A model generated the notes under the pieces. It saw nothing but the letters and a program-made list of their open reading frames with translations, searched no databases and was not told the DNA's origin. Shown one piece after another: positions 1-8,379 of a stretch of DNA of 64,000 nt. Location of the stretch: positions 1 to 64,000 of the forward strand of contig JAGASD010000032.1 in assembly GCA_017621885.1 (NCBI GenBank). The letters run 5' to 3'. A program made the position numbers and the translations under genes. This stretch comes from Clostridia bacterium. GTDB taxonomy: Bacteria; Bacillota; Clostridia; Oscillospirales; Acutalibacteraceae. The first letter of the stretch is position 1. Each line of letters opens with the position of its first letter.

Positions 1-1
1 C

Positions 2-178
2 TACAAGGGAAGCGAAGCGTACTTCCGCAAGACTGCTCGACAAGGTAGTCGGTGGCTAAAAACAAAACTTTCCCTTGTTTTCGCTCATAAGGGCAAAAAC
101 AAGGGAAAATACATTAAATACGAGTATGAAACTGCTGAAAAGTCCAGTAAAATCAAGGGTTTTCAGAGAGTTGGTTAG
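2..178 (+). CDS. 3' fragment of an unrecognised ORF (runs off left edge)
   Basis: An open frame of 58 codons enters from the left edge and stops at TAG 176-178. The translation is basic (YKGSEAYFRKTARQGSRW..., ending KSSKIKGFQRVG) and I recognise no family. It spans a perfect 13-bp inverted repeat (69-81/96-108), which is unusual inside a gene. It may be the end of a real gene, or only intergenic repeat sequence that happens to be open. Without the upstream sequence the two cannot be separated. Confidence 0.2.
   Translation, partial: YKGSEAYFRKTARQGSRWLKTKLSLVFAHKGKNKGKYIKYEYETAEKSSKIKGFQRVG
69..108. repeat. 13-bp perfect inverted repeat (hairpin)
   Basis: The arm tttcccttgtttt (69-81) is exactly complementary to aaaacaagggaaa (96-108), with a 14-nt loop. 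No clear T-run follows on the + strand, so it is not a classical terminator. It lies 3' of the leftward kinase gene and could end that transcript, or it may belong to the repeat-rich sequence around it. Confidence 0.5.
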
Positions 179-196
179 ATAAATTGGAATTTATCG

Positions 197-709
197 TTAT
201 AAATTAATATCAATTTCGTATTTATCATCAATAAGCAAATAATTGACTTTGTGCTTTTGAGCGAGTTCTAACACCTGTGCATGATCTGCTAACACGCTTT
301 CCAAAGTGCAATCTGTATCATCTCCACGATTTTCAATGACACTTGCATATTTCTTAATGTCAGCAAAATGATTTCTTATATAGTTCTCGCTCATTACAAT
401 GCAGTAGTATCTAATATTTTCGAGATATTCTTGTTGAAAATATTTCGACCATTCAAAAGGAATATAGCAACCTTCGACAATTAGGTTCTGATTGTTCTCA
501 ATAACAGTTTTTATCATTTCCCGAACAATCGGCCATAAATATTCGGTCAATTCATTATCATCCATAGGAGTAAGCTCTGTATTACCGCTACGAATTAAGC
601 CCATTTTCAGATGGTCTATTGAAAGATAGGGGTATTTATATTTTTCAAGCAGTTTTTGAGCAAGTGCAGTTTTGCCCGTATGCGATGCTCCCGTAATTAA
701 AATAATCAT
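197..709 (-). CDS. P-loop kinase / AAA-type ATP-binding protein (170 aa)
   Basis: A small cytoplasmic P-loop NTPase. The N-terminus is a hydrophobic strand followed by Walker A GASHTGKT (residues 7-14), as in small-molecule kinases of the zeta-toxin, 2-phosphoglycerate kinase and adenylylsulfate kinase type. SIDHLKMG follows where these kinases keep their substrate-binding Asp, and LIVEGCYIP resembles a Walker B strand. It probably phosphorylates a small molecule, but the substrate cannot be read from sequence. The gene stands alone: a repeat element lies upstream (742-944) and the window edge downstream. The short palindrome aaattggaattt occurs on both sides of the gene (183-194 and 749-760), which may mean it moved as a cassette. 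Confidence 0.7.
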   Translation of the reverse strand: MIILITGASHTGKTALAQKLLEKYKYPYLSIDHLKMGLIRSGNTELTPMDDNELTEYLWPIVREMIKTVIENNQNLIVEGCYIPFEWSKYFQQEYLENIRYYCIVMSENYIRNHFADIKKYASVIENRGDDTDCTLESVLADHAQVLELAQKHKVNYLLIDDKYEIDINL

Positions 710-741
710 TATCTCACCTACAAATTCTTATTTTCCTAACT

Positions 742-944
742 GTTCGACAAATTGGAATTTGTATAAATAAAATTAAATAGTCGCCAGTCACCAGTCGCCA
801 GATGCCAGTTTTCGAAACAGAAATTGAGTCGTTCTAAATACTTTTAGTTTTGTTTAAACAAATTAAGAAGAATAAAGCTGTTGTTCCAATGCTGGTAGCT
901 GGAGACTGACAACTGGTAGTTTCACAAATTCTTATTTGTCGAGT
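742..944. repeat. 203-bp MITE-like imperfect palindrome
   Basis: The left end, GTTCGACAAATTGGAATTTGT (742-762, 21 nt shown as its core GACAAATTGGAATTT), matches the reverse complement of the right end 924-944 at about 17 of 21 positions. Inside, tandem gtcgccagtcaccagtcgcc (from 780) is mirrored by ctggtagctggagactgaca (from about 890), so most of the element can fold into one long hairpin. It encodes nothing. This is the architecture of a miniature inverted-repeat element. No target-site duplication is obvious. Confidence 0.5.
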
Positions 945-1017
945 TGATTATATCACCAATCAACAACTAAAGCAATAAAAGAAAAGAACAGATAACATGA
1001 AGCTATCTGTTCTTCCG

Positions 1018-1094
1018 TGGTCGGAGTGAGAAGATTCGAACTTCCGGCCTCCTCGTCCCGAACGAGGCGCTCTACCAAACTGAGCCACACCCCG
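1018..1094 (-). tRNA. tRNA-Pro (anticodon CGG)
   Basis: On the minus strand the acceptor stem is CGGGGTG paired with CACTCCG. The D stem GCTC/GAGC, the anticodon stem CCTCG/CGAGG with loop TTCGGGA (anticodon CGG) and the T arm GGAAG-TTCGAAT-CTTCT are all present. Discriminator A and an encoded CCA (1018-1020) follow. The C1-G72 pair is typical of bacterial tRNA-Pro. All stems pair, allowing a G-U in the acceptor and one in the T stem. Confidence 0.95.
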
Positions 1095-1270
1095 ATTGAT
1101 GCACAACAGATTATACTCTATTGTGCAGATAAAATCAAGAGTTTTTTGTTAAGGAGAGATTTATTTTTTTGAGTGAGCTATTTATTTGATTAAATGCATT
1201 GCATTTTTTATAGGATTTGATAAAATATATTCATAAAATTATACACTTATAAGTGAAAGAAGGCGTTTTT

Positions 1271-2899
1271 TTGATTACTAAAGCTGAATGGAAAAATATA
1301 AGAGGTTCTTCCTCAAAACCCGACCAGATTATGCTTTCTGTTAAAGGTGATGCGGCACATTCAATGACTGTCCGCTGGAGAACGGATGTAACAGTTGAGA
1401 GCGGTTATGCTCTTTACAGAGCAGAGGGTACAGATGAATGGAGCAGAGCAGATGCTTTGAAGCATCCATTTGAAACAGATATGGATGAAAGTAATTTCTT
1501 CTTTGCGGATATGTCGGGTCTTTCGGCAGATACAAGGTATGAATACACCTGCGGTGATGATGCAAACAGAAGTGAGATATATTCTTTCAAAACAACAAAA
1601 GAAAATGCAACAAGGTTCTCGTTCCTTTGTATGTCCGACGTTCAGGCGGGTGACGCAGAGCCTCCCGCAGATTATTCCGTTCTTAACGGTATTCTCAAAA
1701 AATTCCTTAAAGAGCATCCTGAGTGTGATTTTATTCTTACAGCAGGTGACAACACCAACTGCGGTCAGACAGACATTCAATGGACGGGTCTTTTTGAAGG
1801 TCTTAAAGGCATAATGGAATATATCCCCGTGATGTTCTGTATGGGTAACCACGATGATATGGGCTTCAGCAGTTATTTCACAAAAGAGGATAAGTATTAT
1901 TCCGAGCACGCAACATATTTTACAAACCAGCTTTGGGGCAGCTATGAGCATAACGGTCCTGAGGGCTGGATAATTGCTAACCACTCATTTAACTACGGTA
2001 ACGCTCTTTTCTGTTGCACAGGTACAAGCGGTTATGAGGAAATGAACGATTGGCTTGTTGAAATGGCTGATAACAGCAATAAAACCTGGAAATTTGCTGC
2101 TCACCATTTCCCTGTGAACTATGGTGGTCCCCAGATAGAAATTAATGATACATATCCTGCTATGCGTGACGGTATGGATAAATATGACGTTGTTTTCTCG
2201 GGTCATGAGCACAGCTTTGCCCGTTCGTATCCCCGTAGAAAAGAGGGGCTTTATGATAAGCCCTCTGAGGGTACAATTCATTATAATCTCGGTGCAGGTC
2301 ACCGTAATCCTCCCGGAACAAGGGTTGTGCCAAAGGTATGGAATGCAAAAACATACTGCCACGAGGAAGAGCTTTCTATGTTTTCAATAGTTGATATTGA
2401 TGGTGATAAATGTACAATTACAGCCTATGTTGAGGATGGCAGAATTGTTGATCAGTGCGTTATAGATAAAGGTGCAGACATCATTCTTCCTTATGATCCA
2501 GCACCCGTTTACAACAGACCGCGACTTAAATTCAAGGGTTATGATTTGGGTATCTGTGTTGCTCACAATCTGCCCGAAAAAATAGACGGGTATTGGTATT
2601 TGCCGATTGGTCAGCTTATCGGCTTTGTAGGCGGTGACGTTGAACGCTCAGCCGGTAAAATCCGTGTAGGTATTTACGGCAGAACCTCTGAGTTTACTGA
2701 AAACTCAAAAACCGTGGTTACAGACAGCGGTGAATACGAAATGGAAGCGCCTTGTCTCAGGCTCAGCGAGGGTCAGCTCTACGCTCCCATGGACGGCTTC
2801 TGCAAAAATCTTCGTATGCAGGCATATTATTATGAGCACAATAATTTTATCGATATCGCTTCTGATACAGAGCATGTTCCCGTACCGAAGCAGCCTTGA
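1271..2899 (+). CDS. Purple-acid-phosphatase-like metallophosphatase with C-terminal stalk-like domain
   Basis: A calcineurin-type metallophosphoesterase. An N-terminal fibronectin-like domain of purple acid phosphatases (about residues 15-110) precedes the catalytic metal motifs SDVQAGD, TAGDN, GNHDD, AAHHFP and SGHEHSFARSYP. The C-terminal region (about 420-530; LPIGQLIGFVGGDVER, LYAPMDGFC) resembles the copper-amine-oxidase-N-like domain of Clostridia cell-surface proteins. No signal peptide is visible, so export is uncertain. TTG at 1271 is chosen because AAGAAGG sits 7 nt upstream; the in-frame GTG at 1253 has no ribosome site. It is the first gene of a three-gene run with the DUF362 and TIM-barrel genes, 32 and 12 nt apart. 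It probably hydrolyses phosphomonoesters or diesters; the substrate is unknown. Confidence 0.8.
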   Translation: MITKAEWKNIRGSSSKPDQIMLSVKGDAAHSMTVRWRTDVTVESGYALYRAEGTDEWSRADALKHPFETDMDESNFFFADMSGLSADTRYEYTCGDDANRSEIYSFKTTKENATRFSFLCMSDVQAGDAEPPADYSVLNGILKKFLKEHPECDFILTAGDNTNCGQTDIQWTGLFEGLKGIMEYIPVMFCMGNHDDMGFSSYFTKEDKYYSEHATYFTNQLWGSYEHNGPEGWIIANHSFNYGNALFCCTGTSGYEEMNDWLVEMADNSNKTWKFAAHHFPVNYGGPQIEINDTYPAMRDGMDKYDVVFSGHEHSFARSYPRRKEGLYDKPSEGTIHYNLGAGHRNPPGTRVVPKVWNAKTYCHEEELSMFSIVDIDGDKCTITAYVEDGRIVDQCVIDKGADIILPYDPAPVYNRPRLKFKGYDLGICVAHNLPEKIDGYWYLPIGQLIGFVGGDVERSAGKIRVGIYGRTSEFTENSKTVVTDSGEYEMEAPCLRLSEGQLYAPMDGFCKNLRMQAYYYEHNNFIDIASDTEHVPVPKQP

Positions 2900-2931
2900 T
2901 TATTGATTGTGTTTTTCGGAGATGATTTTTT

Positions 2932-3798
2932 ATGTCAAAGGTATATTTTACGTCTGATATTTCACCCGAGGGTGTCTTAAAGCTTTATAAAAAGTTAGGT
3001 GTTGAATTAAACGGCAAGGTTGCCGTTAAGGTTCATTCGGGCGAAAAGGGTAATCAGAATTTTCTGAAGCCCGGTTTCTGGAAGGATATTGTGGACTTCG
3101 TTGGCGGTACTGTTGTTGAATGCAACACCGCTTATGAAGGTGCAAGAAACACAACAGAAAGACATTTGCAGGCTTTAAAAGACCACGGCTGGAGTGATTC
3201 TTTTAAAGTTGATTTGCTTGATGCCGAGGGTCCGGATTTAGTGCTTGAAATCCCTGAGGGTAAAAAAATAAAGAAAAACTATGTTGGTAAAAACATTGAA
3301 AAATATGATTCTATGTTAGTTCTTTCCCATTTCAAGGGACATCCTATGGGCGGCTACGGCGGTGCGCTCAAGCAATTATCAATCGGGGTAGCTTCTTCTT
3401 ACGGCAAGGGCTATATTCACGGTGTGGGTAATCCTGATAATTTCCGGACCTCTGACCACGATTCATTCCTTGAATCCATGGCGGATGCGGCAAAATCAGT
3501 TGTAGACTTTTTCGATAATAAAATAGTTTATATCAACGTAATGAAAAATATGTCCGTGGACTGCGACTGCTGTGCAGTTGCCGAGGACCCTTGTATGGGT
3601 GATATAGGTATACTTGCTTCAACCGACCCCGTTGCAATTGATAAGGCTTGTCTTGATTTGGTTTATAAATCAGATGATCCCGGTAAGGGTCACCTTATTG
3701 AACGCATTGAGTCCCGTAACGGTATACACACTATTGATGCCGCGGTTGATTTGGGTATCGGCTCAACTGAATATGAGTTGATTGGTATTGATGAATGA
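2932..3798 (+). CDS. DUF362 domain protein (288 aa)
   Basis: Resembles the DUF362 family throughout: VKVHSGEKGNQNFLKP near the start, NTAYEGARNTTE, LVLSHFKGHPMGGYGGALK in the middle, and DCDCCAVAEDPCMGDIGILAS with DPVAIDKACLDLV near the end. DUF362 proteins are often fused to ferredoxin domains. This one has no 4Fe-4S tail, though the cluster of cysteines at DCDCC...DPC could bind metal. No enzymatic role has been established for the family that I can state with confidence. It follows the phosphatase by 32 nt and precedes the TIM-barrel gene by 12 nt, so the three are probably co-transcribed. Confidence 0.75.
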   Translation: MSKVYFTSDISPEGVLKLYKKLGVELNGKVAVKVHSGEKGNQNFLKPGFWKDIVDFVGGTVVECNTAYEGARNTTERHLQALKDHGWSDSFKVDLLDAEGPDLVLEIPEGKKIKKNYVGKNIEKYDSMLVLSHFKGHPMGGYGGALKQLSIGVASSYGKGYIHGVGNPDNFRTSDHDSFLESMADAAKSVVDFFDNKIVYINVMKNMSVDCDCCAVAEDPCMGDIGILASTDPVAIDKACLDLVYKSDDPGKGHLIERIESRNGIHTIDAAVDLGIGSTEYELIGIDE

Positions 3799-3810
3799 TG
3801 GAGGAAGTTT

Positions 3811-4674
3811 ATGTATAAGCAAAAGCTTTCTTTATCATTGAACGGCGATTTCGGAATACCGTTTGAAGAACAGGTTCGTCTTTTCAGAAGAACGGGCTTT
3901 GAAGCTTTTACGGGCCACTGGAGATACGGTGAAGATGAAAGCATAATAAGCTGTGCAAAAGCGGGCAGGGAAGAGGGAATGGAATTCAACGCTCTTCACG
4001 CTCCCTTCGGTTGCACGGCTGATATGTGGAATGAAAAAGAAAAAGAGGGCGCAGAGCAAGGTGTGAAGGAGCTTTCACATTTTCTTGAGCTTTGCAGTGC
4101 TCTTGAGATACCCGTAATGGTTTCCCACGTTTACGTAGGCTTTGATAAGGAGTGCGAGCCCACGTCGTTTGGTCTTGAGAATTATGGCAGGGTTATTGAA
4201 CACGCTGAAAGGCTTGGTGTTAACATCGCTTTTGAAAACACCGAGGGTGAAAATGGTTTGAACGCAATTCTTGCAGCATTTAAAGATAAAAATCACGTTG
4301 GCTTTTGTTGGGATTCGGGTCACGAAATGTGCTATAATGACTCTAAGGATTTGTTGGCGCTTTACGGTGACAGACTTTTTATTACCCATATTAACGATAA
4401 CCTTGGGGTCAAATCCTTTGATGGTGTTAAGTTCTGGCACGACGATCTGCATCTTTTACCCTTTGACGGGATTGCGGATTGGGAATACAACGCAGAGCGG
4501 CTTGTGAAAACAGGCTTTGACGGTATTCTTACCTTTGAACTGAACAACAAATCAAAGCCAAATCGTCACGAGAATGATAAATACTTCAAAATGCCTGTTG
4601 AAGAATACGTTGCCGAGGCGTATGCAAGGGCGTGCAGATTTGCGGTGACGGTTAATAAAGCTCGTAATTCGTAA
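3811..4674 (+). CDS. Sugar phosphate isomerase/epimerase-type TIM barrel protein
   Basis: A 287-aa xylose-isomerase-like TIM barrel (AP endonuclease 2 superfamily). Metal and substrate positions are visible as ALHAPFG, VSHVYVG, IAFENTEGENG, VGFCWDSGHEMC, FITHINDN and a terminal LTFELNN strand. Family members isomerise or epimerise sugars and sugar acids using a divalent metal. No signal peptide, so cytoplasmic. ATG follows GATGGAGGAAG with good spacing. It is the last gene of the operon and is followed by a terminator at 4731-4770. The exact substrate is not evident. Confidence 0.75.
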   Translation: MYKQKLSLSLNGDFGIPFEEQVRLFRRTGFEAFTGHWRYGEDESIISCAKAGREEGMEFNALHAPFGCTADMWNEKEKEGAEQGVKELSHFLELCSALEIPVMVSHVYVGFDKECEPTSFGLENYGRVIEHAERLGVNIAFENTEGENGLNAILAAFKDKNHVGFCWDSGHEMCYNDSKDLLALYGDRLFITHINDNLGVKSFDGVKFWHDDLHLLPFDGIADWEYNAERLVKTGFDGILTFELNNKSKPNRHENDKYFKMPVEEYVAEAYARACRFAVTVNKARNS

Positions 4675-4730
4675 TGCTTAATGCGTAATTAACGAGTTGC
4701 GGAGCGAAGATTAAAAATTGTAAATTGAAA

Positions 4731-4770
4731 AACGAGAGGCTTCATCTTGCGTTGAAGCCTCTCGTTTTAT
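4731..4770. terminator. Rho-independent terminator
   Basis: The perfect 14-bp stem aacgagaggcttca (4731-4744) / tgaagcctctcgtt (4753-4766), with an 8-nt loop and a T-rich tail, ends the 1271-4674 operon. Confidence 0.85.
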
Positions 4771-5049
4771 TTTGTGTTGATTTTTTAATATGTTTTTTGA
4801 TTGTATAAATCTTTATTGGGGTTGGCTCTGTGAAAGAAATTGTAACACCGTAAAACAGATAGGTTCATTGTCTGTTTAATATCTGTTGTAAATTGGTGTT
4901 TCGGTACTTTTTAATGATTTTACCCGATTTGCCCGGACGAATTTAATTATAATGGTTGAATGTGTTTTTACCTATATCCTCAACATAACTTTTAAGACTG
5001 CATGGTTGTCTTTGTTTGAACAAAAAACATTAATATAAGCTCTTAGTCA
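4771..5049. other. Gene-free AT-rich spacer
   Basis: Lies between two converging transcription units. I see no ORF with a ribosome site, no tRNA and no convincing hairpin beyond short AT-rich repeats. It presumably holds the 3' end of the leftward LRR gene at 5050. Confidence 0.5.
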
Positions 5050-6804
5050 TCAATAGTATTCGACGGTGAAATGATCTTTGAGATTTGTTGGTGCAGTCTC
5101 TACATTTTGAGGAATAATTAATTTTTCTAATGCCGGAGGTTTTTTGGAGATAATATTTGGATCAATTCTTGTTATTGGCGGAAGTTTTAGTGTTTTTAAA
5201 TATGGATTGTTACGGAAACAAGTTCCGCCAATATATGCATTATAGTTACTTGAAAACTCAAAATAAGAATCGGTTTTAGCCGGGGGATAGATACAGTTAT
5301 GATATTGTACACCGTTAACTAAAAAACCTTTAACATATAAAACTCCGTTTTCAGAAGTGAAAGTATTGTTCCCGCTTGGGATTGAAAAACTTTTTAAGTT
5401 TGTGCAGTTGTAGAAATTTTCATTATAAACAGAGTACAGAATTTTTGAAAAAGTGATGCTCTCAATGTACGGGTTGTCCATAATCGCATTTTTATAAATG
5501 TAGTTTGCTGTATCGGGAAGCGTATAGTGAGCGGTTGTTTTTGCTCTGGGATACCAAATGAGTCTACAGTTCGGGTAACTGTCTGTGTGAGTGAAAACAA
5601 CGCCTTCGAAGGATCTCATGCGAGACAAACTATTATTGTAAGCGGTGTTGATTTTTTCACTCATATTCACCGCGCTTATTTTGGGACAGTTTGTAAAGAG
5701 TACATCAAAAGTAAAGGAGGTGGTTACTTTGGTACCGTCACTATTGATAAAATAATTATAAGTTTCAAACGGGAACGTAATCGTTGTCAAATTAGGTAAA
5801 TTATTGAAAACTGCGGTGTTATGTGGCAAATAAAAATATCCGGTTCCGCTGGTTCTGCCTAAAAAGGTGATGGTTTTTATATTACTGTTGTTTGAAAAAA
5901 GATTTTCAGAAAGATATGTTACATTTTTTCCGTCAATGGTTGACGGAACCACTATGTCGGAGGCGTTCCCGGTATAGCGTATAAGCTTGATTTTTCCTTC
6001 AACCTCGGTGTATGTAAAATCGACAGAAGAATCTGTGCCTGAAGAAGGTTTTGTGGTTGGGGTTGTTACAGTTGTTGTTACAGGTCTTGTCGTCGGGGGG
6101 AGCGTTGTGACAATTGTTGTTGAGGGTGTTACTGTTGTTACAGGCTTTATGGTGGTGGAGACGGTTGAGGTAGTGGTAGTACTGTTCGTTGTTCTGTGTT
6201 CCTCCGTGGGTGCTTTTACAGTTGTTGAGTTTTCATCCTTGTCACCCAAAACGGAATCTATCAGTTGCTCGAAAAAACCTTTCTTTTCGGTTGTTTCAAC
6301 AACTGTACCGCCGGTTGTGCTGTTTTCGTTGAACGACTCGGAGGTGTTGTTGTCATCACTATCAGAATTAAAATTGAAAATTTTGTCAAACAGACCCTGC
6401 TTTTGTGTGGTTGAAGCTGTTACTGTCTGTACTTTGGTAACGGCAACAACGTCGGTTACCTGCTCGCCGTTCTCATCTGTAACCGCAACACCGTTTTCTT
6501 CCGTAACCGGAACGTAATACGTTTCTTCAATGATAATTGTTGTTTCGGTGGTTTGGGGCTTAGGGGCTGACTTTGCTTTTTTTATTGCGCTTATACAAAT
6601 ACCGATAATCAGCAGAAAGACTAAAGCAATCAATACCGCTTTAAGGTTGAATTTGTTATTTTTTTTAAACCACAGAAGGAGCGGTTTTTTTCCCTTTTTT
6701 CTTTCTTTTTTATTTTTGGCTGCATCGATTGAATAAAAGCATTTCAGACAAAAAGCAGCCTCCTCCGGAATCGGATTACCGCATTTGGGACATTTCTTTT
6801 CCAT
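5050..6804 (-). CDS. Zinc-ribbon / single-TM / LRR_5 (BspA-like) surface protein
   Basis: 584 aa with a clear order of parts: an N-terminal zinc ribbon (CPKCGNPIPEEAAFCLKC, residues 5-22), a lysine-rich stretch, one membrane helix (about 55-75), and a long low-complexity linker rich in Thr, Ser and Val with TTT runs (about 85-255). The C-terminal domain carries BspA-type leucine-rich repeats (IVVPSTIDGKNVTYLSENLF, IKTITF, LTTITFPF, LKTLKLPP). The ribbon should be cytoplasmic and the LRR domain outside. Its ligand is unknown; BspA repeats commonly mediate adhesion. ATG 6804 is preceded by GGAGG-like sequence and a minus-strand promoter at 6907-6935. Confidence 0.75.
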   Translation of the reverse strand: MEKKCPKCGNPIPEEAAFCLKCFYSIDAAKNKKERKKGKKPLLLWFKKNNKFNLKAVLIALVFLLIIGICISAIKKAKSAPKPQTTETTIIIEETYYVPVTEENGVAVTDENGEQVTDVVAVTKVQTVTASTTQKQGLFDKIFNFNSDSDDNNTSESFNENSTTGGTVVETTEKKGFFEQLIDSVLGDKDENSTTVKAPTEEHRTTNSTTTTSTVSTTIKPVTTVTPSTTIVTTLPPTTRPVTTTVTTPTTKPSSGTDSSVDFTYTEVEGKIKLIRYTGNASDIVVPSTIDGKNVTYLSENLFSNNSNIKTITFLGRTSGTGYFYLPHNTAVFNNLPNLTTITFPFETYNYFINSDGTKVTTSFTFDVLFTNCPKISAVNMSEKINTAYNNSLSRMRSFEGVVFTHTDSYPNCRLIWYPRAKTTAHYTLPDTANYIYKNAIMDNPYIESITFSKILYSVYNENFYNCTNLKSFSIPSGNNTFTSENGVLYVKGFLVNGVQYHNCIYPPAKTDSYFEFSSNYNAYIGGTCFRNNPYLKTLKLPPITRIDPNIISKKPPALEKLIIPQNVETAPTNLKDHFTVEYY

Positions 6805-6906
6805 AATATACCCTCAATATTTAATGATTTGATAAATTTTGCTGACAGCTGTACAATAAGCTTTCGGCATATTGTGTCGAAAAATTCAGCAAAATTGTAT
6901 AAAATA

Positions 6907-6935
6907 AAGATAATGGTTTTGTTACGAAAAGTCAA
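6907..6935 (-). promoter_or_regulatory. Sigma-A promoter for the zinc-ribbon/LRR gene
   Basis: On the minus strand TTGACT and TATCTT are separated by 17 nt, about 100 nt upstream of the start at 6804. Confidence 0.45.
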
Positions 6936-6973
6936 GTGAAAATACATTTACCGTAACACGTTGAACCGCTGAA

Positions 6974-7021
6974 AAATAAAGGTGCCGTAAAAAACTTGCG
7001 TTTTTTTACAGCCCCTTTATT
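6974..7021. terminator. Bidirectional-looking terminator
   Basis: A long stem between aataaaggtgccgtaaaaaa and ttttttacagcccctttatt, with two mismatches and AT-rich flanks, lies immediately 3' of the leftward M28 peptidase gene. Confidence 0.75.
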
Positions 7022-7031
7022 ATATGTAAGA

Positions 7032-8291
7032 TTATTGTTTTGCGCCGTTGTCGAACATTTCGAGGGTTTTTACAGTTGCTGCAAAGCAGTTTGCAATACC
7101 GTCTTCGTTCATATTGTCGTAAGAGTCAAGGCGTGTGTGGTAATATCTTTCAAGCTTGTGGTTAAGGCCTGTAACGCCTGCTGCTCTGAAACCGCCCTGT
7201 GTAAAGCCTGCTGCGTCAACAGCACCGCCAAGGGGAGGAATCCAACCTTTTTGACAAGGAACACCAACTTCTTGTGCAGCTTCATAGAAAAGGTCTGCAA
7301 TATCTTTATCTGATTTAACAGTACCGTTAAGGTCACGGTAGTTTGACATAAGGTATTTGGGGTCATTAATTGTGTCAAATGAATAAATGAAGGTGGGAAC
7401 GTCCTGAAATTCGCCTTTATGTGCTTCAGCCCATGCCTTTGCACCGCGAAGACCGATTTCTTCGGAGCCTGTAAGTATAACGCCAACCTCTGTGTTTTCC
7501 AACTCAATGCCTGCGTCTTTGAGATATTTAAGAACAGCAATACCCATATAGCAGCCTGTAAGGTTGTCGTTTGCACCGTCAACAACTCTTTTGTAGTTAA
7601 CCATAAAGTAAAGACCGATCATAAAGGGCACGAAAATAAGACCGATAAGACCGGCTTTCACAACGGGGTCTGAAAGGTCGGGCATTGAGGGAGCAAAACC
7701 CACCTTTGCTGTATACATAATAGAGATAACGAGATAGAAAAGCGCGCCTACAACAGCTATGATTGCGTGACCTTCAAAGCCTACACCGCCTAAAGCGTAG
7801 TTAACAGGCCATTCCCATGTAGCATCGGGGTGACCGTTGAAGATGATTCTTCTTTTAGTTTCACCGTTGCATTTTTTGATTGCTGTCACGTTGTGGCTGG
7901 TTTTTTTCTTGAAAAGAGGGTCAAGAAGCTTTTTGTAAAAGCCGAACTGAATAAGTACGATTGCAAAGCCGGCAACAATAAGAGGAATGGAAAGAACGGG
8001 CATAAAGAAAAATGCTGCAACAGCAAGAAGCACGGATGTCATTGTGAAATAAATCCAGCCGTAGAACGCACGGGGAGCAACCTCGTAGGATTCGATTTTT
8101 ACATCTTCACAGCCACAGTCTTTTTTGAGCACCTCTGCCATATATTCGCAGGAGGCTTTTTCACCCTCGCTACCGGGGTCGCGTTTGCCGCAGGTTTTGA
8201 TAATATGAGTGATTTCATCAATTATATACTTTGCGGCAGGCTTTTTGTTTTCAATGATTTTTCCTAAATTAGTATTGTTTTTCAATTCCAT
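7032..8291 (-). CDS. M28-family zinc peptidase with membrane segments
   Basis: A metallopeptidase of the M28 (aminopeptidase) family. Likely di-zinc ligands are visible in order: FNGHPDATWEW (His), GANDNLTGCYMG (Asp), TGSEEIGLRGA (catalytic Glu pair), YSFDTIND (Asp) and RYYHTRLDSYDNM (His). Two hydrophobic segments (about residues 75-115) precede the catalytic part, and two more interrupt it (about 175-230), so this is a membrane-embedded variant. ATG 8291 is preferred over ATG 8297 because AGGAG lies 8 nt before the former and only 2 nt before the latter. It is a single-gene unit between a promoter at 8333-8361 and a terminator at 6974-7021. It probably removes N-terminal residues from peptides at the membrane. 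Confidence 0.8.
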   Translation of the reverse strand: MELKNNTNLGKIIENKKPAAKYIIDEITHIIKTCGKRDPGSEGEKASCEYMAEVLKKDCGCEDVKIESYEVAPRAFYGWIYFTMTSVLLAVAAFFFMPVLSIPLIVAGFAIVLIQFGFYKKLLDPLFKKKTSHNVTAIKKCNGETKRRIIFNGHPDATWEWPVNYALGGVGFEGHAIIAVVGALFYLVISIMYTAKVGFAPSMPDLSDPVVKAGLIGLIFVPFMIGLYFMVNYKRVVDGANDNLTGCYMGIAVLKYLKDAGIELENTEVGVILTGSEEIGLRGAKAWAEAHKGEFQDVPTFIYSFDTINDPKYLMSNYRDLNGTVKSDKDIADLFYEAAQEVGVPCQKGWIPPLGGAVDAAGFTQGGFRAAGVTGLNHKLERYYHTRLDSYDNMNEDGIANCFAATVKTLEMFDNGAKQ

Positions 8292-8332
8292 ATTCATCTC
8301 TCCTAATCTTGAATACTTTATTGTATGAAACT

Positions 8333-8361
8333 ATTTTATAGGAAAAACTTGTAAAGGTCAA
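8333..8361 (-). promoter_or_regulatory. Sigma-A promoter for the M28 peptidase
   Basis: Minus strand TTGACC-N17-TAAAAT, about 40 nt upstream of the start codon. Confidence 0.6.
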
Positions 8362-8379
8362 CAGAAATTTAACAATTTT

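Noticed and set aside
780..810. Short gtcgcc/ccagt repeats as a CRISPR array
   Set aside because: Repeats are about 10 nt, imperfect and have no spacers; they are part of the palindromic element. No cas gene or CRISPR array is seen in the window.
1253..1270. GTG start for the purple-acid-phosphatase-like gene
   Set aside because: No ribosome site upstream; AAGAAGG inside this stretch serves TTG 1271.
5987..6517. Val/Thr-rich frame antisense to the LRR protein
   Set aside because: It mirrors the Thr-rich linker of the real minus-strand gene and shows no domain or ribosome site.
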